Position numbers and translations under genes: made by a program. Source: Rhodoligotrophos defluvii (GTDB lineage: Bacteria; Pseudomonadota; Alphaproteobacteria; Rhizobiales; Im1). Taken from it: a stretch of 64,000 nucleotides of DNA. How positions within the stretch are numbered: position 1 is the first letter of the stretch; each line of letters begins with the position of its first letter. The stretch spans positions 1,043,001-1,107,000 of the forward strand of contig NZ_SZZM01000001.1 in NCBI RefSeq assembly GCF_005281615.1, written 5' to 3'. Under the pieces are notes generated by a model that saw only the letters and a program-made list of their open reading frames with translations, was not told the DNA's origin and did not search any database. Positions 61,351 through 64,000 of this stretch are shown in pieces.

Positions 61351-62049
61351 GTGATCCTGTCACACAAACATCGATTCATATTCCTCAAGACGCGCAAGAC
61401 GGCGAGCACCAGCACCGAGCTCGTGCTGTTTCCCCACTGCGGCGAAGATGACATCATCACGCCGCTGACACCGACCGACTTGACCCGCAAGGTCGGCCAT
61501 CGCGCCCGCAACCATCTCCGCAAGATATTCTTTTTGGATCCGCGCCCGGCCATCCATCGGATCCATGCGCTGGAAGGGTGGAAGTGGATCGACTTCCACG
61601 ATCACATCAAGGCGGCCGATATCCGGGACTATGTCGGCGAGAAGGTTTGGCGCAGCTATTACAAGTTTGCCTTCGACCGCAACGTCTATGACCGCCAGGT
61701 CTCCTGGTATCACTACCGCACCAAATCACCGAAGAGCGCCCGTCGCTGGCCCGACTTCGAGACGTTCCTGGCGCGATCGCCGCGGGCGCGGGTCGACAAT
61801 TACGAGATCTACACGATCGGCGGCAAACTCGCGGTCGACTTCATCGGGCACTATGAGAACCTGGATGAGGACCTGCGCACGGTGATGCGCGCTATCGGCC
61901 TGCCTGCGCCGGGCGAGTTGCCCTTTGCCAAACGGGGGGTACGGCCCGAAAGCTCGCGGGCTTACCGCTCCTATTATACGGAACGCACCCGCGCCTGGGT
62001 CGAAAGCTGGTACCAAGGCGAGCTCGCGCTGTTCGGACACGAGTTTTAA
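61351..62049 (+). CDS. Sulfotransferase-family protein
   Basis: A 232-residue PAPS-type sulfotransferase-like protein. KHRFIFLKTRKTASTSTELV is the phosphosulfate-binding loop at the N-terminus, and YYKFAFDRNVYDRQVSWYHY (Arg-Asn/Asp region) the 3'-phosphate site. It begins with GTG at 61351, and I see no clear ribosome site. It is 55 bases after the CMP-sugar synthetase gene on the same strand, so it may decorate the glycan made by the cluster. Confidence 0.8.
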   Translation: MILSHKHRFIFLKTRKTASTSTELVLFPHCGEDDIITPLTPTDLTRKVGHRARNHLRKIFFLDPRPAIHRIHALEGWKWIDFHDHIKAADIRDYVGEKVWRSYYKFAFDRNVYDRQVSWYHYRTKSPKSARRWPDFETFLARSPRARVDNYEIYTIGGKLAVDFIGHYENLDEDLRTVMRAIGLPAPGELPFAKRGVRPESSRAYRSYYTERTRAWVESWYQGELALFGHEF

Positions 62050-62059
62050 ACTCATTGGC

Positions 62060-62111
62060 CATAGCCGGCTTGCCCCGAGATTCCGTCATAGCCCCGGCTT
62101 GACCGGGCTAT
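62060..62111. repeat. REP-like palindromic repeat after the sulfotransferase gene
   Basis: ATAGCCCCGG (62088-62097) and CCGGGCTAT (62103-62111) form an imperfect hairpin around CTTGA, preceded at about 62060 by a related half, CATAGCCGGCTTG. The pattern CCCGGCTTGACCGGG is common between genes of many alphaproteobacteria. It sits in the gap between two convergent genes and could also help terminate transcription. Confidence 0.5.
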
Positions 62112-62170
62112 CCAGGGCCACGGCACGAGCCTTCTCGGAAACCGCGAGGCGCCCAGGCGAGCCGGTCCGA

Positions 62171-62983
62171 TCAGCGGCTGGCCGCCGCTGCCGGCATGAC
62201 GCTCAAGCCTTCGGTGAACAGCCTGCCCTGACCCTCGATCGGCTCGCGCAGCCCGACTTGGCGCAGGCAATCCCAGGCGAGTGCCTGGTTGCTGGTCACC
62301 ACGGGCTTGCCAAGGATGCTCTCAATTCGCGCCACCACCGGAAAGGTGCGCAGACCCGTGCACGATATGAACATCCCGTCAAAGTCACCGGTCTTCGCAG
62401 CGAGGTCCATGGCCGAGCGCGCAATGCTTTCCGCCGAGACGCGGTTCATCTGCGGATCGCCGTCCAGATCGAATGTCGCGCACTTGGCGAGCACCAGACC
62501 GGCGGCCTCGAGATAGCCCGCGACGAGCTCCGCAGTGGCGACGCGGTACGGCGTGAGCAGCGCGATCCTGCGGCAGCCCAGTTCCCTCAGGCCCGCAGCG
62601 CCCGCCTCCATCGGCGTGCTGATCTTGATCCCCGGGCGGGCCGACTGAATCGACCGCTTCACGGCGTCGATGCCGACCGCCACCGTGCCGGAGGTGCAGC
62701 TGAAGGCGACCGCGTCGAGCCGCGAGCCCGGCACCAGCAGCCCTGCACCCTCGGCCAGATGCTCACCCAAGGCTGCCAGCGTTTCGGGCGTCGCGCTGGG
62801 CGACATCGGGATCCGGGTGGAAAAGAGCTCGAGACGATCCCTTCGCATGGACAGGAAATCCTCGAAATCCGGTATGCCCACCCGGTCCGTCGCCAGCCCG
62901 ATGATACCGACGGACGGCAGATCGCGACCAGTGTCATAGCCCGCCTGCAAGCGCAGCCAACGGTCTCCTCCAGTCTCATTCAT
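62171..62983 (-). CDS. eutA: Asp/Glu racemase-superfamily protein, EutA/maleate isomerase-like
   Basis: A 270-residue protein with the two-cysteine catalytic plan of maleate isomerase/arylmalonate decarboxylase: AVAFSCTSGTVAVG and GMFISCTGLRTFPVVARIE, with the C-terminal KPVVTSNQALAWDCLRQVG. EutA proteins with this fold occur in ectoine and hydroxyectoine utilisation operons. It lies 66 bases after an ectoine-hydrolase-like gene on the same strand, which supports that role. GGAGGATT precedes the ATG. The gene symbol is inferred from context. Confidence 0.8.
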   Translation of the reverse strand: MNETGGDRWLRLQAGYDTGRDLPSVGIIGLATDRVGIPDFEDFLSMRRDRLELFSTRIPMSPSATPETLAALGEHLAEGAGLLVPGSRLDAVAFSCTSGTVAVGIDAVKRSIQSARPGIKISTPMEAGAAGLRELGCRRIALLTPYRVATAELVAGYLEAAGLVLAKCATFDLDGDPQMNRVSAESIARSAMDLAAKTGDFDGMFISCTGLRTFPVVARIESILGKPVVTSNQALAWDCLRQVGLREPIEGQGRLFTEGLSVMPAAAASR

Positions 62984-63049
62984 GGCTTAATCCTCCATTG
63001 TGACCGGACCTGGCCTCACGCTCACGGCGTCGTCGTGGTCGCGGCTGGC

Positions 63050-64000
63050 TTACGACTTTATCACGATTTCGCGCGGTAGCTTGGAAAACCGCTCGCACCC
63101 GTTCTCCGTCACCAGGATGCTTTCGGAGAAGCCTATGCCGTACTCGCGGTATTTCAGGCACAGCGGTGGCATGTGGAAGGTCATCCCGGCCTGGAGCTCC
63201 CGCGGCTCGTTCTGCTGCAGGGAGATGATCTCGCCCTCGCCCCAGTCGGGCGGATAGCTCACGCCAATGCTGTAGCCCAGCCGGTTGCGGTGATATTCGC
63301 CGAAGCCGGCCTTCGTCGTCACCGCACGGGCGACGGAATCGGCCTCGTGCGAGGTCACCCCCGGCCTGATGAATTCGATCGCCGCCGTGGCTGCATCGAT
63401 ACAGGCCTGCGCCGCTCGCAGCCACTCATCCTTGGGCTTGCCGAGGAAGATGGTCCGCATCAACGCAGCCGTATAGCGGCGCTGAGAGGCCGAGATCTCG
63501 AAATACATGATGTCGTCGTTCTTCAGGGCGTTGGTGCCGCCGGTCTGATGCGGCAGGCAGCTGCGCTCGCCCGCCAGCACGAAGGGTGGCAGCCCCATAT
63601 ACTCGCCCCCACCGGCAAAGAGCGTCTGGTTTACGACCGCATTGATCTGATCGGCCGTCGCCCCCGGCACGCTGGCCTCGTAGCCCGCCAGCATGGCCTT
63701 GTCCACCAGCGCTGCCGAACGGCGCATCATCTCGACTTCCTCGGCCGACTTGATCATGCGCGCATCCCACAGCACGCGGGTGGCATCCACGAACTCGTTA
63801 TTCGGGCATTCGCGCACCAGGGTCTCGTGCTCGTCCACCGTATAGAAGAAACACTGCTTCTCCACGCCGATGCGCTTGCCCGAATTGAGCCCGAGCTGGG
63901 CCAGCACATTGGATGTGACCGAGGGCGAGTGGTCCCAGTCATAGACCTTGGCGAGCTTGGTGCTCCAGGCGAATTCCGGCGAATTGATCCATTCGAAGTC
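63050..64000 (-). CDS. doeA: Ectoine hydrolase-like M24 metallopeptidase, N-terminus cut by the window
   Basis: The frame is open to the right edge, so the first part of the protein is missing; about 316 residues remain. It is an M24 (aminopeptidase P-like) pita-bread protein: ARMIKSAEEVEMMRRSAALV, LPPFVLAGERSCLPHQTGGT, YFEISASQRRYTAALMRTIF, GVTSHEADSVARAVTTKAGF and the ending CLKYREYGIGFSESILVTEN. This pattern, with an EutA-like neighbour, matches DoeA/EutD, which opens the ectoine ring to N-acetyl-diaminobutyrate. A general proline dipeptidase is less likely. Confidence 0.83.
   Translation of the reverse strand, partial: DFEWINSPEFAWSTKLAKVYDWDHSPSVTSNVLAQLGLNSGKRIGVEKQCFFYTVDEHETLVRECPNNEFVDATRVLWDARMIKSAEEVEMMRRSAALVDKAMLAGYEASVPGATADQINAVVNQTLFAGGGEYMGLPPFVLAGERSCLPHQTGGTNALKNDDIMYFEISASQRRYTAALMRTIFLGKPKDEWLRAAQACIDAATAAIEFIRPGVTSHEADSVARAVTTKAGFGEYHRNRLGYSIGVSYPPDWGEGEIISLQQNEPRELQAGMTFHMPPLCLKYREYGIGFSESILVTENGCERFSKLPREIVIKS

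Overview
The window is GC-rich, densely coding chromosomal DNA from an alphaproteobacterium, most likely of the Hyphomicrobiales (Rhizobiales) or a close relative. I infer this from gene order rather than any database match. The supporting blocks are an F1-only atpHAGDC operon beside priA, hemC-hemD-mic60-hemY divergent from tsaD-gpsA, zapE-mdh-sucCD-sucAB-lpd, and gloB divergent from a methyltransferase next to a chorismate mutase-hisC-tyrC block. Two repeats of the kind common in rhizobial genomes are also present. I see no prophage, insertion sequence, CRISPR array or replication origin. One tRNA gene, tRNA-Thr(CGT), is present.

Layout. 1-5.3 kb: start of a ferritin-like gene and the F1 ATP synthase operon (minus strand). 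5.5-8.8 kb: priA divergent from xerC. 8.9-10.9 kb: a tiny secreted protein and two divergent ExoD-family membrane proteins. 10.9-12.9 kb: an arsR-arsC-acr3 arsenic resistance operon. 12.9-25.3 kb: thirteen tightly packed minus-strand genes. In transcription order they are ino1, a histidine phosphatase, a CgeB-like glycosyltransferase, a sugar nucleotidyltransferase, a methyltransferase, a rearranged glycoside hydrolase, a PIG-L deacetylase, a GT4 glycosyltransferase, a CelD-like acetyltransferase and a second methyltransferase, then deoB and split DNA ligase and LigD-type polymerase genes. 25.4-27.2 kb: a DUF1398 protein, a MarR repressor divergent from an FMN reductase with a palindromic operator, and the tRNA. 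27.2-35.1 kb: heme biosynthesis and Mic60 genes, tsaD, gpsA, a YCII protein and an EVE protein. 35.3-36.4 kb: a degenerate arsenate-reductase-like protein and a GNAT acetyltransferase. 36.6-48.9 kb: mmsA, zapE and a TCA-cycle run (mdh, sucCD, sucAB, lpd). 48.9-55.7 kb: an amine oxidoreductase, a cupin, gloB, a methyltransferase, and an aromatic amino acid block (chorismate mutase, hisC, tyrC). 55.8-62.0 kb: a surface-glycan cluster with a NeuB-cupin fusion, a HAD phosphatase, a CMP-sugar synthetase and a sulfotransferase. 62.2-64.0 kb: two ectoine-catabolism-type genes, the last cut by the window edge.

The most interesting parts are two specialised gene clusters. The ten-gene ino1 cluster combines the enzyme classes used for mycothiol (inositol phosphate synthase, GT4 transferase, PIG-L deacetylase, acetyltransferase) with extra glycosyl- and methyltransferases, and lacks a cysteine ligase. 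Its product cannot be read from the sequence. Its glycoside hydrolase looks circularly permuted: strands 4-8 of the barrel come before strands 1-3. The second cluster encodes a nonulosonic-acid-like sugar pathway whose NeuB has altered active-site motifs and a C-terminal cupin. All coordinates and starts come from reading the sequence; functions are by family recognition, with no similarity search run.
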